Shown: one piece after another, positions 1 through 8,633 of the stretch
Numbering within the stretch: position 1 is the first letter of the stretch
Layout: each line of letters opens with the position of its first letter
Assembly: GCF_003473295.1 (NCBI RefSeq)
Contig: NZ_QRMP01000002.1
Span: 63,204-127,203, forward strand
Reading direction: 5' to 3'
Origin: Parabacteroides sp. AM08-6
GTDB lineage: Bacteria > Bacteroidota > Bacteroidia > Bacteroidales > Tannerellaceae
Length of the DNA: 64,000 nt
The notes under the pieces: generated by a model
What the model saw: the letters and a program-made list of their open reading frames with translations, nothing else
Told to the model about the DNA's origin: nothing
Databases searched by the model: none
Translations under genes and position numbers: made by a program

Positions 1-2
1 TA

Positions 3-98
3 GAAAATCCACAGGGAGACCTGACCAACGGAAGCGGGCAGGGATATGCTTATCCGATGCTTAAATCCTATACGGTGGGTATTAATCTTACATTCTAA
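3..98 (+). CDS. SusC/RagA family TonB-linked outer-membrane protein, C-terminal end only
   Basis: The window opens inside a gene. The last 31 codons read in frame to a TAA and end in YPMLKSYTVGINLTF, an amphipathic final strand with a terminal Phe. That is the usual end of SusC-type TonB-dependent receptors, which import glycans across the outer membrane. The SusD-like gene follows 28 bp downstream in the same direction, the standard SusC-SusD order. Only the tail is visible, so the substrate cannot be inferred from it. The assignment rests on the terminal strand and the context. Confidence 0.8.
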   Translation, partial: ENPQGDLTNGSGQGYAYPMLKSYTVGINLTF

Positions 99-126
99 AA
101 TTTAATCATTCAGTCATATAAATTAA

Positions 127-1884
127 ATGAAAACATTAAAGAATATATATGTATTGGGAGCCGTATCCTTACTGGCCCTGCTCGGCACTTCCTGCGATTC
201 GTTTTTCGATAAGGAGCCGATGGATAAATTGGTGCCTTCCTCTTTCTTTAAGACGGAAGCGGACTTGGCTTTGTATAGCAACTCGTTTTATCAGCGGATG
301 ATGCCGAGTGCGTTGACGGTAACTACGGATGACGAGATGGCTGATTACACCTCCAAGAATCAGTCGCCGATGTTCATAGCTGGTGCTTATACTTCCGTGA
401 ATGAAGGAAGTTGGAACTGGACGGATTTGCGAAACATCAATTATTTCCTTGAACAGTGTAACAATCCGGATATTCCCGAAGAAGCCCGTAATCATTATAT
501 CGGTATTGCCCGCTATTTCCGTGCTACCTTTTATTTCGGTATGGTGCAAAGGTTCGGCGATGTGCCTTGGTATAGCAAAACGCTTTCCACGGATGACCCT
601 GATTTATACAAACCCCGTGATCCGCGCGTGAATGTGATGGACTCGGTTCTTGCCGACCTGAATTTCGCCTGTACGAATATCCGGGACACGAAAGATGAAA
701 CAGCTTCCATTATTACCCGCCAGGTTGCATTGGCCATGAAGTCGAGAATCTGCCTTTTTGAAGGGACATTCCGTAAATATCATACGGAACTGGGCTTGCA
801 GAATTCTGTAAATGCTTGGCTGAAAGAGGCTGCGGATGCCGCTCGTTCCGTAATGGACAATAAGAAGTATGCCGTTTATGATACGGGTAATCCCGAAAAA
901 GACTACCGCACGTTGTTTACATCGGAAAATCCGGTTTCGGAAGAGGTGATGCTGGCTGTCGTTTATAATAACGCATTGCGCCGTTGGCATGAAGTGACCT
1001 GGAAATTCAACAGTGCGACTTATGGTTCGCGTTGGGGACTGAATAAGCAGTTTGTCAATACTTATCTGATGAATGACGGGAGCCGTTTTACCGACAAATT
1101 GGGATATGATACCATTCAGTTTGTCCGGGAGATGAAAGACCGGGATTGCCGTTTGGCACAAACCATCCGTTCGCTGGGATATAAACGTAGTGACGGAAGT
1201 GCTGCTCCCCCTAATTTCGGATATACTTTCACGGGCTATCATATCCTGAAATTCAGTTTGGACGATAAACGTTTGGATGGTGTGGCAGAATCATATAATT
1301 CTATACCTTTGCTCCGTTATGCCGAAGTATTGCTCAATTATGCCGAAGCGAAAGCTGAACTGGGCGAAATGAATGATGCAATCTGGAATGAAACAATTGC
1401 TCTCTTGCGCCGGCGCGCGAATGTAAATACGCTTGTGCCTGCTGTGCCCGATGCTTATTTGCAGTCTGTGTATTTCCCTGAAATATCGGATAAATATTTG
1501 CTGGAAATCAGGCGGGAAAGAGGTATCGAACTGGTATATGAAGGTTTAAGATACAGCGATTTGTTGCGCTGGAAGAAAGGCAAACTGTTGGAAATGCAGT
1601 GGAAAGGAATTTATGTACCGGCCAAGAACCTGCCGATGGATTTGGATGGAAACGGAACTCCGGATGTTGCTTTTGTGGATGAGGTTCCGGCAGAAAAGAT
1701 ACCGGGTGTTATTTATTATGTGATTGACGGAGAGGCTTCCCGGTTGACGGAAGGAAATAAAGGTTTTGTTACCTGGCGCGACGATGAGGAACGTTCGTTC
1801 GATGACAAGAAGTATTATCATCCTATCTCCAATGCAGATATGGTCTTGAATACGCAATTGAAGCAAAACGAGGGCTGGAAGTAA
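127..1884 (+). CDS. SusD/RagB family nutrient-binding outer-membrane lipoprotein
   Basis: Surface lipoprotein that caps the SusC channel and binds glycan. The N-terminus is a lipoprotein signal with the lipidated Cys at residue 23 (LLALLGTSC). The 585-residue length, the Trp/Tyr-rich N-terminal region and the C-terminal RagB/SusD part (IRRERGIELVYEGLRYSDL, about residues 462-480) are typical. It follows the SusC tail by 28 bp and precedes a secreted PHP phosphoesterase by 45 bp, so the three probably form one polysaccharide-utilisation operon. The convergent GH30 enzyme beyond suggests a beta-glucosidic or related substrate, which is inference only. Confidence 0.93.
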   Translation: MKTLKNIYVLGAVSLLALLGTSCDSFFDKEPMDKLVPSSFFKTEADLALYSNSFYQRMMPSALTVTTDDEMADYTSKNQSPMFIAGAYTSVNEGSWNWTDLRNINYFLEQCNNPDIPEEARNHYIGIARYFRATFYFGMVQRFGDVPWYSKTLSTDDPDLYKPRDPRVNVMDSVLADLNFACTNIRDTKDETASIITRQVALAMKSRICLFEGTFRKYHTELGLQNSVNAWLKEAADAARSVMDNKKYAVYDTGNPEKDYRTLFTSENPVSEEVMLAVVYNNALRRWHEVTWKFNSATYGSRWGLNKQFVNTYLMNDGSRFTDKLGYDTIQFVREMKDRDCRLAQTIRSLGYKRSDGSAAPPNFGYTFTGYHILKFSLDDKRLDGVAESYNSIPLLRYAEVLLNYAEAKAELGEMNDAIWNETIALLRRRANVNTLVPAVPDAYLQSVYFPEISDKYLLEIRRERGIELVYEGLRYSDLLRWKKGKLLEMQWKGIYVPAKNLPMDLDGNGTPDVAFVDEVPAEKIPGVIYYVIDGEASRLTEGNKGFVTWRDDEERSFDDKKYYHPISNADMVLNTQLKQNEGWK

Positions 1885-1929
1885 TGAAAGGTATAATTTT
1901 TAGACAAAAGAATAAACAATAGAGTAAGT

Positions 1930-3009
1930 ATGAAAAAAGTATTAGTATCGATTTTTATATTAGCCTTATGCCTGAGTGCGCAGGCACAGGTAAGGAATGA
2001 AGTGCATATCCCTGATTTGAAGGGGTATCAAACGTTGAAGTGTGATTTCCACATCCATACGGTCTTCTCCGACGGAACAGTCTGGCCGACAGTCCGTATC
2101 GATGAGGCTTACCGGGAAGGATTGGATGCCATCTCCCTGACCGAACATATCGAATACCGGCCGCATAAGAAGGACATCAAGGCTTCCCACAACCGCTCTT
2201 TCGAGATAGCAGAAAGTGCGGCTAAAAGTAAGAACATTCTCTTGATTAAGGGAAGTGAGATAACCCGTTCCATGCCTCCCGGACATTCGAATGCGATTTT
2301 TTTGAAGGATGCTGACGCTTTGGAACAGGAAGATTATAGAGATGCTTTCAAAGCCGCAAAAAATCAGGGTGCTTTTATCTTCTGGAATCATCCGGGTTGG
2401 GATGCGCAGCAGCCGGATACCACTTTATGGTGGAAAGAGCATACGGAGTTGTTGGAAGATGGTTGCCTGAAGGGGATTGAAGTGGTAAACGGCAAATACT
2501 TCCCCGAAGCCCATCAGTGGTGTCTGGATAAGAAAATGACCATGCTGGGCAATTCGGATGTCCACCAGCCGATTCAGGTGAATGTGGATTTCGGTAAAGG
2601 CGAACATCGTACAATGACATTAGTCTTTGCAAAAGAACGCAGTGTCGAAGGTATCCGGGAAGCGCTTGAAAACAGGCGGACTGCTGTTTATTTCAAAGAA
2701 AACCTGATTGGCGAACCGGTTTATCTCAAGGAATTGTTTGAGAACTCCATTCGGATAGAGAACGTGAAAAAGACAGACAAGGAGGTCCACATCACCCTCT
2801 TCAATGATTCCGACTTGAAGTTCGTCCTTAAAAAGACGGAACAAAACCCGAATTTGCAATATTTCCGCGATTACACCATCCAGCCGCATTGCAAACATAC
2901 AATAGTAGTGAAGTTGCTGAACGGAACGACCCGTGGAAGTTTAAACTTTGAGGTGACTAATTTATGGGTACAACCGGGCAAAGGATTGGCTTATAGTTTT
3001 GCTATTTGA
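1930..3009 (+). CDS. Secreted PHP-domain phosphoesterase
   Basis: A signal peptide (residues 1-20, ending SAQAQ) precedes a PHP metal-dependent phosphoesterase domain. Visible metal-ligand motifs are DFHIHTVFSDG (His41, His43), LTEHIE (Glu72, His73), WNHPGW and GNSDVH. About 120 residues after the PHP domain form a beta-rich C-terminal module. The PHP family hydrolyses phosphate esters with two or three metal ions. The signal peptide and the position directly after SusC/SusD suggest a periplasmic enzyme removing phosphate or phosphodiester groups from an imported glycan. The substrate itself is unknown. Confidence 0.85.
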   Translation: MKKVLVSIFILALCLSAQAQVRNEVHIPDLKGYQTLKCDFHIHTVFSDGTVWPTVRIDEAYREGLDAISLTEHIEYRPHKKDIKASHNRSFEIAESAAKSKNILLIKGSEITRSMPPGHSNAIFLKDADALEQEDYRDAFKAAKNQGAFIFWNHPGWDAQQPDTTLWWKEHTELLEDGCLKGIEVVNGKYFPEAHQWCLDKKMTMLGNSDVHQPIQVNVDFGKGEHRTMTLVFAKERSVEGIREALENRRTAVYFKENLIGEPVYLKELFENSIRIENVKKTDKEVHITLFNDSDLKFVLKKTEQNPNLQYFRDYTIQPHCKHTIVVKLLNGTTRGSLNFEVTNLWVQPGKGLAYSFAI

Positions 3010-3033
3010 ATAGGGGTAAGGTAGGTTAGTCTT

Positions 3034-3084
3034 AGGGAAGATGTTGTGAAGAAATTCAATCTTTACAACATTCTTCCCTTTTTG
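3034..3084. terminator. Bidirectional terminator between PHP gene and GH30 gene
   Basis: The left arm AGGGAAGATGTTGTGAAG pairs with a right arm ending ACAACATTCTTCCCT, with one bulged base and a 9-nt loop. A T run follows on the plus strand. It separates convergent genes ending at 3009 and 3100. Confidence 0.85.
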
Positions 3085-3099
3085 TTCTCTTGGAATATC

Positions 3100-4548
3100 C
3101 TATTTCCAGCAAAAGGATGCCACAGCTTCAGCCGGCAGTATATGGGAAATGTATTTTTTCCCATCATGCAATGTGATGTTTTGCGGTTGTTTTGAACTGT
3201 TTGCAACGACGAAAGCGATTGAACCGTCCGGGTTTTGGAATGCACAATATTCCAGTTCCGGAGTCTTACTTCCTTTGCTTTCAATGCGAACGGCTCCCGG
3301 CTTGACAACTTTTGCCAAGTGGGCGATTATATAGTAGTGTGAATTGCGTGTGATTGTTTTATAATTACTTTTATCGATATCTACAGCTCCGTAACAGCTC
3401 CGGCAACCTTTTTCCCGGTTAGGGCCGCGCTCGGAATCGAGCATCAGGTTCCATACGATAACCCCTTTGCACCAGTTTTGCACGTTTTTTAGTCCGAGAT
3501 ACACCATATCGTCGATTAGTCTTGCCTGCAGGTTTCGTCCGTCATTCCATTCTCCGATGGAAGCTTCGGTGAAGAGGAGTTCTTTGTCGGGATATGCGTT
3601 GTGGATTTTATTCAGTTCTTCCACATCGCCGGAATAATTATGATAGGCGGCACCGGCCAAGTAAGCGGCTGTTTCCTTGTCCTCATATAAATGCAGGGGA
3701 TAATCCTGCTCTTCTTGTATTCGGTCGTAATTGTAATTGTGGTCGAACGCATAAATCCGGGTTTGCAGTCCGGCCTTTTTTATTTGTGGTCCAAGTGCGG
3801 TTTTTATAAATTCCTTTTGCTCCCTCCAACCCATGTATAAAGAAGCTGAATTGCCTCTGTTTAAGGGCTCGTTCTGAAGGGTGACGGAATAGATGGGGAT
3901 ACCTTCTTTTTCGAATGCCTGTATCCATTTTACGAAATAGGTGGCATAGTCGTTGTAGTAGGCAGGGTTCAATTGTCCGCTAGTCCATGAGTCGAAAGGT
4001 TTTCTTTCGTCGAGATTGTTTACTTTCATCCATTTAGGGCAAGTCCACGGTGAGCCTAGGATTTTCAGCTTCGGATTTATTTGTAATATTTCTTTTAGGA
4101 TGGGTATGACGTATTCCTTTTCTTCTTGCTGGAGGGAGAAGTGCTCGATTCCTTTTTGGTCGCAACAGGTATATTCGCTTAAGGAAAAATCGGAACAGCC
4201 AATGGAAACACGTATGTAACTATATCCCATACCTTTCCGGGGAGAGAACGTTTCCTGCAGGAATTTGGTTCGTTCATCCGGTTTCATTTGCATCAGATTG
4301 TAAGCGGTCGAACCGGTGACGGCAGCTCCGAAGCCGTCCATCTCTTGAAAATGTTTGCTTTTATTGATTTCGATAACTCCTGTTTGTGAGGCGTTTTTTA
4401 CAAAGTTTATTTGCCTGTGCGAGAAATCTTCGGTTCTGTCGGAAGTCGTGGTATATACATCCACTTTGTCTGCAGCAAAAAGGGAGCATCCTGTGATAGC
4501 GAGAAATAGGATGAGTCCGGAGGAAATACATGTTGTTCTTATTTTCAT
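3100..4548 (-). CDS. Glycoside hydrolase family 30 (glucosylceramidase-like) lipoprotein
   Basis: Retaining GH30 beta-glycosidase. I placed the start at the ATG beginning MKIRTTCISS because it gives a lipoprotein signal with Cys21 (LAITGC); an upstream in-frame ATG would add 18 residues before the signal. The acid/base Glu227 lies in TLQNEPLNRG and the nucleophile Glu328 in LLFTEASIGEW, both typical for clan GH-A. WTCPKWMK is also a GH30 hallmark. A C-terminal beta module follows the barrel. The gene converges on the SusCD operon. Bacteroidetes GH30 enzymes act on beta-1,6-glucan, beta-glucosides or xylans, and the sequence does not decide among these. Confidence 0.9.
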   Translation of the reverse strand: MKIRTTCISSGLILFLAITGCSLFAADKVDVYTTTSDRTEDFSHRQINFVKNASQTGVIEINKSKHFQEMDGFGAAVTGSTAYNLMQMKPDERTKFLQETFSPRKGMGYSYIRVSIGCSDFSLSEYTCCDQKGIEHFSLQQEEKEYVIPILKEILQINPKLKILGSPWTCPKWMKVNNLDERKPFDSWTSGQLNPAYYNDYATYFVKWIQAFEKEGIPIYSVTLQNEPLNRGNSASLYMGWREQKEFIKTALGPQIKKAGLQTRIYAFDHNYNYDRIQEEQDYPLHLYEDKETAAYLAGAAYHNYSGDVEELNKIHNAYPDKELLFTEASIGEWNDGRNLQARLIDDMVYLGLKNVQNWCKGVIVWNLMLDSERGPNREKGCRSCYGAVDIDKSNYKTITRNSHYYIIAHLAKVVKPGAVRIESKGSKTPELEYCAFQNPDGSIAFVVANSSKQPQNITLHDGKKYISHILPAEAVASFCWK

Positions 4549-4662
4549 GGTAATAGATAGATTTGTATCAAACAAAAGTAAGTCGTTTTTCGTGGAAATC
4601 AAAAAATAGGTCTCTTAAATCGTTATAATTCGCATGCCTCCTTCCTATTCCCTCCCCGAATA

Positions 4663-4694
4663 CTTGCCAGTTTGCAGAAAAGATTATACTTTTG
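4663..4694 (+). promoter_or_regulatory. Promoter of tRNA-Arg
   Basis: CTTG at 4663-4666 and TACTTTTG at 4687-4694 with a 20-bp spacer match the Bacteroidetes consensus TTTG-N19-TAnnTTTG. The tRNA starts 19 bp downstream. Confidence 0.7.
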
Positions 4695-4713
4695 CCCCAC
4701 TTAAGCAGAAGTT

Positions 4714-4785
4714 GGTCTTGTAGTTCAATGGATAGAATAGAAGTTTCCTAAACTTTAGATCCGGGTTCGATTCCCGGCGAGACTA
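4714..4785 (+). tRNA. tRNA-Arg (anticodon CCT)
   Basis: A full cloverleaf can be folded by hand. The acceptor stem is GGTCTTG with CGAGACT. The D stem is GTTC/GAAT. The anticodon stem GAAGT/ACTTT closes loop TTCCTAA, putting anticodon CCT at 4747-4749. The T stem is CCGGG/CCCGG with loop TTCGATT. CCA is not encoded. Confidence 0.95.
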
Positions 4786-5142
4786 CTTATATTATTTAAT
4801 ACCTCTGGATTGTCTATAAATAAGAATTGTTACTGATAAACTAATACCTGTCTTCATTTTTAATAAATTGCGGTATCTGTCTAATCTTCTCGGAAGGCAG
4901 GAAAATCTTTGCCTTTAAAGTATTTTATCTTTCTCCGGTTTGAAGTTGAAAAAAGCCTTTTTGCTAAATTATCCGTTAATCAATCCTGTTATCATTAAAA
5001 TATTACCGCATATCTATTAATTAAGTATCGTTAAAAAACATATTACAAAATTAAATAGGCTGAAAAAGAAAAAGCGTTATCAAGAAATAGGTTCTTTTGC
5101 AAAAAGAAACAGTATTTTAGTAATTGTTTAAAATTTTATTGT
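4786..5142. other. 357-bp AT-rich gap before the porin gene
   Basis: No open frame, RNA fold or array was recognised here. The A-rich stretch just before 5143 probably serves as the leader and ribosome-entry region of the porin gene. No strict TAnnTTTG element was found; TTCTTTTG at about 5092-5099 is the nearest. Confidence 0.5.
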
Positions 5143-5646
5143 ATGAAAAAGTTTTTATTTATGGTCATGACTGCCATTTTTTGTACTGTAGGTGTACAAG
5201 CTCAGACTGAAAAAGGAGATATGGCAGCAGGAGGAAATCTCAGTATCGGTTTTGGTGATAGTTATACGAATTTTGGTTTAGGTGCAAAATTCCAATACAA
5301 CGTAATTGACAATTTGCGTTTGGAGCCAACCGTAAATTATTATTTCAAAAAAGATTACACGAGTATGTGGGATTTAGGAGTTAATGCTCATTATCTTTTT
5401 TCTGTCGGAGATAAGTTGAATTTTTATCCCATAGTTGGTCTCGGTGTTATGGGGGCTAAACTTTCATATGATGACGGATATGGTAACGAATATAAAGATA
5501 GTGCTACGAAATTTATGGTCAATTTAGGAGCAGGTGCCGAATATATGCTCACCTCCAACGTTTCTGTAAATTTTGAATACAAGTATAGAATTTGTTCAGA
5601 CATGAACCGTTCTTTGTTGACTTTAGGAGTAGCGTATCATTTTTAA
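5143..5646 (+). CDS. Small outer-membrane beta-barrel protein (porin family)
   Basis: 167 residues with a signal peptide ending in VQAQ (about residue 21). The rest is alternating amphipathic strands, and the chain ends in LLTLGVAYHF, whose terminal Phe is the usual signal for BAM insertion. The size fits an 8-stranded barrel of the OmpW/OmpX/OmpA-N type, broadly the OMP_b-brl fold. The gene stands alone between tRNA-Arg and a strong terminator. The specific function is not known; it could be structural or adhesive rather than a true channel. Confidence 0.8.
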   Translation: MKKFLFMVMTAIFCTVGVQAQTEKGDMAAGGNLSIGFGDSYTNFGLGAKFQYNVIDNLRLEPTVNYYFKKDYTSMWDLGVNAHYLFSVGDKLNFYPIVGLGVMGAKLSYDDGYGNEYKDSATKFMVNLGAGAEYMLTSNVSVNFEYKYRICSDMNRSLLTLGVAYHF

Positions 5647-5699
5647 TAAGTAATTTACATTACAATCGAATTTTTTTAGACATTCGAATTTATGATAAT

Positions 5700-5733
5700 A
5701 AAGTCCGGTCATAAAATCATTTGACCGGACTTT
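5700..5733. terminator. Bidirectional terminator after the porin gene
   Basis: AAAGTCCGGTCA (5700-5711) and TGACCGGACTTT (5722-5733) form a perfect 12-bp stem with a 10-nt loop between convergent genes. Confidence 0.92.
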
Positions 5734-5737
5734 AGTT

Positions 5738-6127
5738 TTATTTAGCCGCCTCAAAAGTGACACTAACTCCATCCAAGTCGCCTTTTAATGTATAACGGTC
5801 TACCCATACGTTGTTGAAATAGCTTCGACCGTCCGGATAATCCATGATGATGGAATGGGAATGTTTTGGGTTCCACTTCCAGTAAAAAGCATATATTTCT
5901 ACACCGTCGGGTGCATCAAAGTAATAATATTCCCGATGGTCGACACCCGTGCCGTCTGGATTGAATGTCAAATCCTGATAGCAGACTGTATGCGGGGCAT
6001 AATCGAAGATGTCGAGCCACACGCTATTGCAAAGCCAGTATTCCGCATCCTCGTTTTCACAACTACTGAAGCTGCCTAATATAAATGAGAGAAGGAAAAT
6101 TAATTCGCGTATACTTTTCTTTTTCAT
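5738..6127 (-). CDS. Small lipoprotein of unknown function
   Basis: 129 residues with a lipoprotein signal and Cys23 in GSFSSC. The mature part is rich in Tyr, Trp and Asp (FYWKWNPKHSH), suggesting a compact beta fold such as a lipocalin-like or immunoglobulin-like domain, but I do not recognise a family. A CAAAGATA element at 6154-6161 (TATCTTTG on the coding strand) lies 26 bp upstream of the start. The gene converges on the porin gene through a shared terminator. Confidence 0.7.
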   Translation of the reverse strand: MKKKSIRELIFLLSFILGSFSSCENEDAEYWLCNSVWLDIFDYAPHTVCYQDLTFNPDGTGVDHREYYYFDAPDGVEIYAFYWKWNPKHSHSIIMDYPDGRSYFNNVWVDRYTLKGDLDGVSVTFEAAK

Positions 6128-6153
6128 GAATCCAACTTTTATTATTCGTAGCG

Positions 6154-6161
6154 CAAAGATA
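6154..6161 (-). promoter_or_regulatory. Putative -7 promoter element of the 129-residue lipoprotein
   Basis: TATCTTTG on the minus strand matches TAnnTTTG. No good -33 TTTG was seen. Confidence 0.5.
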
Positions 6162-6206
6162 AAAATTTAAAATAATTTAGCTTGAGTTTTTCTTTTTTGT
6201 TTGACG

Positions 6207-7148
6207 CTAATCAGGCAAATCTTTATTCTCGCTACTTTCCCAATCACCGTTTCCAGAGATGGTAAGCCGGAAAGTATCGTCAGAATCTGAAGGGCCATAT
6301 AGTATTCCGCTGTAACGGATAATCCGGTTGAGTTGCGGAAGAATATCGGATACGGTTCGTTCGCGCAATACATTGTTTTCCGAATCGACTGTCGAAACTA
6401 TCGCTGTCAGTGGGACTTCTTCTACCGGAATAAAGGTGTAGAAGGCATGAACCAACTCTTTTTTGCCAACTTCCTCCGGTTTGAAAATATAGGAGATAGT
6501 TTGTATTTCCGCATTGCTGATACCTTCACCGGTTAACGGATTCAGGCAGTTCGGATAGTTACTGATTGTCATATCCAACCGGGCGGCTTTTGAGGGTAAA
6601 GCATCCGTAGCCCGGAATTCTATACGGCCGACGGCACGTTGGAGAGGAATGTCCCGGTTGACTATTTCGATGCTATTGATATTCAGTTGGAGATGATTGT
6701 AAAAAGAGTCGGAAACTGTATCCACCGACAGCATATTATTCTCAATTATTGCCTTCTGTGAGTTGTGTGCCAGGAAGCAAAACAGATAATTCCCCTTGGG
6801 CAAGGTATCGTAAACGATACTGAAGTCCCCGTCATTCGACGTGTAATGTTTGTGTTTGATTAATGTTTGCTCGTTTTCTGTTTCCAAGTAAACGAAATAT
6901 TCAATGTACCGGCATAAACTTTCCACATCCGTGTCTGAAGAAGAACCGGAGGAACCGGATGTCGGTTCGGAGATGTCGTTCTCCGGCATACTTCGGGTAG
7001 AGGGGAACGGAATAATCTCTTTTTTTAATTCGAGACTGAATTGTAAAGGATACAAATTATTTACAATTTCTACTTCATCCCGGGAGGGATTGCTGCATGC
7101 TGTAAAGCAAAGTGCACAAGCTAGTGCGCAAAATTCTCTTATTTCCAT
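6207..7148 (-). CDS. FimB/Mfa2-like fimbrial anchor lipoprotein
   Basis: Probable type V (Bacteroidetes) fimbria anchor or minor subunit. The N-terminus is a lipoprotein signal with Cys18 (CFTAC). RAVGRIEFRATDALP (about residues 169-183) and NRIIRYSGILYG near residue 275 resemble the conserved strands of the FimB/Mfa2 family, which anchors the first fimbrilin. The 313-residue length fits. No major fimbrilin gene lies next to it, so it may work with subunits encoded elsewhere or act as a stand-alone adhesin. The family call is by pattern and moderately sure. Confidence 0.65.
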   Translation of the reverse strand: MEIREFCALACALCFTACSNPSRDEVEIVNNLYPLQFSLELKKEIIPFPSTRSMPENDISEPTSGSSGSSSDTDVESLCRYIEYFVYLETENEQTLIKHKHYTSNDGDFSIVYDTLPKGNYLFCFLAHNSQKAIIENNMLSVDTVSDSFYNHLQLNINSIEIVNRDIPLQRAVGRIEFRATDALPSKAARLDMTISNYPNCLNPLTGEGISNAEIQTISYIFKPEEVGKKELVHAFYTFIPVEEVPLTAIVSTVDSENNVLRERTVSDILPQLNRIIRYSGILYGPSDSDDTFRLTISGNGDWESSENKDLPD

Positions 7149-7252
7149 AGTTACGGATTTGTTTATATTAAACTTGACACAAAGAAAATGTATATTTATT
7201 GAATTAAAAAATATTAAGGGATAAATTTGCAGACAATCAGCATAATATTTTT

Positions 7253-7260
7253 TAGCTTTG
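7253..7260 (+). promoter_or_regulatory. Promoter of the sugar isomerase gene
   Basis: TAGCTTTG at 7253-7260 matches the Bacteroidetes -7 element. A TTTG at 7226-7229 lies 23 bp upstream, slightly farther than usual. Confidence 0.6.
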
Positions 7261-7301
7261 TAGAGAACACACAGTGTAATAACCTTAAAATTAAAAGAAA
7301 T

Positions 7302-8294
7302 ATGGCACGTCCTGTAACATTATGTACACTTCAGTGGGGAGATTTACCCCTTGAAACAGTTTGTGAGAAAGCAAAAGCCTTCGGATACGATGGGTTGGAA
7401 CTGGGTTTACCCGCGCATTTGGATGTCCGGTCTACGGATCCGGCCTATTACGCCGGAATAAAAGCGTTGCTGGATAAATACGGTTTAAAACTGTTTTGTA
7501 TCTCGAATCATCTGATTAGCCAGGCAGTATGCGACAATATAGACCAACGGCATCAGGCCATCCTGCCCGATTATGTTTGGGGAGACGGCGAGCCGGAAGG
7601 CGTACGGCAGCGTGCAGCCGAACATTTGATTAGTACCGCCCGTGCCGCCAAAGCACTGGGACTGGATACGGTAGTCGGATTTACGGGTAGTTCCATCTGG
7701 CAATGGCTGTATTCATTTCCTCCGGTAACGGAAGAGATGGTGGCGGAAGGATATGCTGATTTCGCCCGTCGTTTTATCCCTATTTTGGATGAATTCCAGA
7801 AGATAGGTGTCCGTTTTGCCCTGGAGGTTCACCCTTCCGAAATTGCTTTCGATACCTATTCGGCCAAACAAGCATTGAAAGCAGTGAATAATCATCCGGC
7901 ATTCGGTTTTAATTACGACCCGAGCCATTTGGGTTATCAAGGCGTGGATTATGTGGACTTTATCTACGAATTTTCGGACCGTATCTTCCATGTGCACATG
8001 AAAGATGTGTATTGGAGCGATACTCCTAAGCAGGTCGGTGTATTTGGCGGTCATATGACTTTTGGCGACTCCCGCCGTTATTGGAATTTCCGTAGCCTCG
8101 GACGTGGTAAAATCCGTTTCGAAGAGATTATCCGCGCTTTAAACGATATCGGTTATCAGGGACCACTTTCTGTAGAATGGGAAGACAGCGCGATGGATCG
8201 CGAACATGGGGCCCGCGAATCGTGCGCTTTGGTGAAACAGGTCGATTTCCAGCCTTCGGGGCATGCTTTCGACGCATTTTTTGATAAGAAGTAA
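7302..8294 (+). CDS. Sugar phosphate isomerase/epimerase (xylose isomerase-like TIM barrel)
   Basis: Cytoplasmic TIM-barrel protein of about 330 residues. The start is the ATG of [13 protein letters not shown], which lies 41 bp after the promoter; an earlier in-frame ATG would begin upstream of the promoter. Metal-binding residues of the family are visible in order: [22 protein letters not shown] and VEWED. Members interconvert keto- and aldo-sugars or epimerise sugars and inositols. The gene is monocistronic and ends in a strong hairpin. The substrate cannot be told from the sequence. Confidence 0.88.
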   Translation: MARPVTLCTLQWGDLPLETVCEKAKAFGYDGLELGLPAHLDVRSTDPAYYAGIKALLDKYGLKLFCISNHLISQAVCDNIDQRHQAILPDYVWGDGEPEGVRQRAAEHLISTARAAKALGLDTVVGFTGSSIWQWLYSFPPVTEEMVAEGYADFARRFIPILDEFQKIGVRFALEVHPSEIAFDTYSAKQALKAVNNHPAFGFNYDPSHLGYQGVDYVDFIYEFSDRIFHVHMKDVYWSDTPKQVGVFGGHMTFGDSRRYWNFRSLGRGKIRFEEIIRALNDIGYQGPLSVEWEDSAMDREHGARESCALVKQVDFQPSGHAFDAFFDKK

Positions 8295-8310
8295 ATCATT
8301 TTTATATACA

Positions 8311-8352
8311 ATAGCTTACGGGTTTTATTGGAAGCCCGTAAGCTATTTTGTT
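8311..8352 (+). terminator. Terminator of the sugar isomerase gene
   Basis: ATAGCTTACGGG (8311-8322) and CCCGTAAGCTAT (8335-8346) make a perfect 12-bp stem followed by TTTGTTTT. Confidence 0.92.
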
Positions 8353-8377
8353 TTAAATGGTATCCGTCCCGCAAATA

Positions 8378-8443
8378 TCCTCTTGAAGCTAAAAATATAT
8401 CCTATAGGATGACAGGAAAAAGTCTATAGAATTATCTTGAAAA
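8378..8443. repeat. Degenerate 22-bp-periodic palindrome array
   Basis: Three 22-bp units start at 8378, 8400 and 8422. The second carries the perfect palindrome TCCTATAGGA and the third carries TCTATAGA; the CTATAG cores (8402 and 8424) are exactly 22 bp apart. The first unit keeps only the left arm, TCCT. Between the second and third the flanking C-G pair changes to T-A, so pairing is kept while sequence changes. The stem-loop at 8441 continues the phase, since GTC recurs at 8422 and 8444. Confidence 0.6.
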
Positions 8444-8478
8444 GTCTTACGGCTTTTGCCGGAAAACCGTAAGGCTTT
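8441..8478. repeat. Stem-loop upstream of ddh
   Basis: AAAGTCTTACGG (8441-8452) pairs with CCGTAAGGCTTT (8467-8478), 12 bp with one G-T wobble. It could be a second terminator or part of the adjacent 22-bp array. It lies about 120 bp before the ddh promoter, so it is not in the ddh leader. Confidence 0.65.
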
Positions 8479-8575
8479 TGGATTAAACACTTATTCCCTA
8501 TAGAAAGCTTTGTTTCGGTTGGTTGCCACGTTTCCCCTCTTCTCACTAATTTAAGCAAAAACAACATCCTCTTTC

Positions 8576-8605
8576 TTGTCAATACCTTAATTATAATTAC
8601 TTTTG
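8576..8605 (+). promoter_or_regulatory. Promoter of ddh
   Basis: TTG at 8576-8578, a 19-bp spacer and TACTTTTG at 8598-8605 fit the Bacteroidetes consensus. The start codon lies 28 bp downstream. Confidence 0.75.
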
Positions 8606-8633
8606 CATTTGAAGAAAAAGTAAAAACTAAAGT

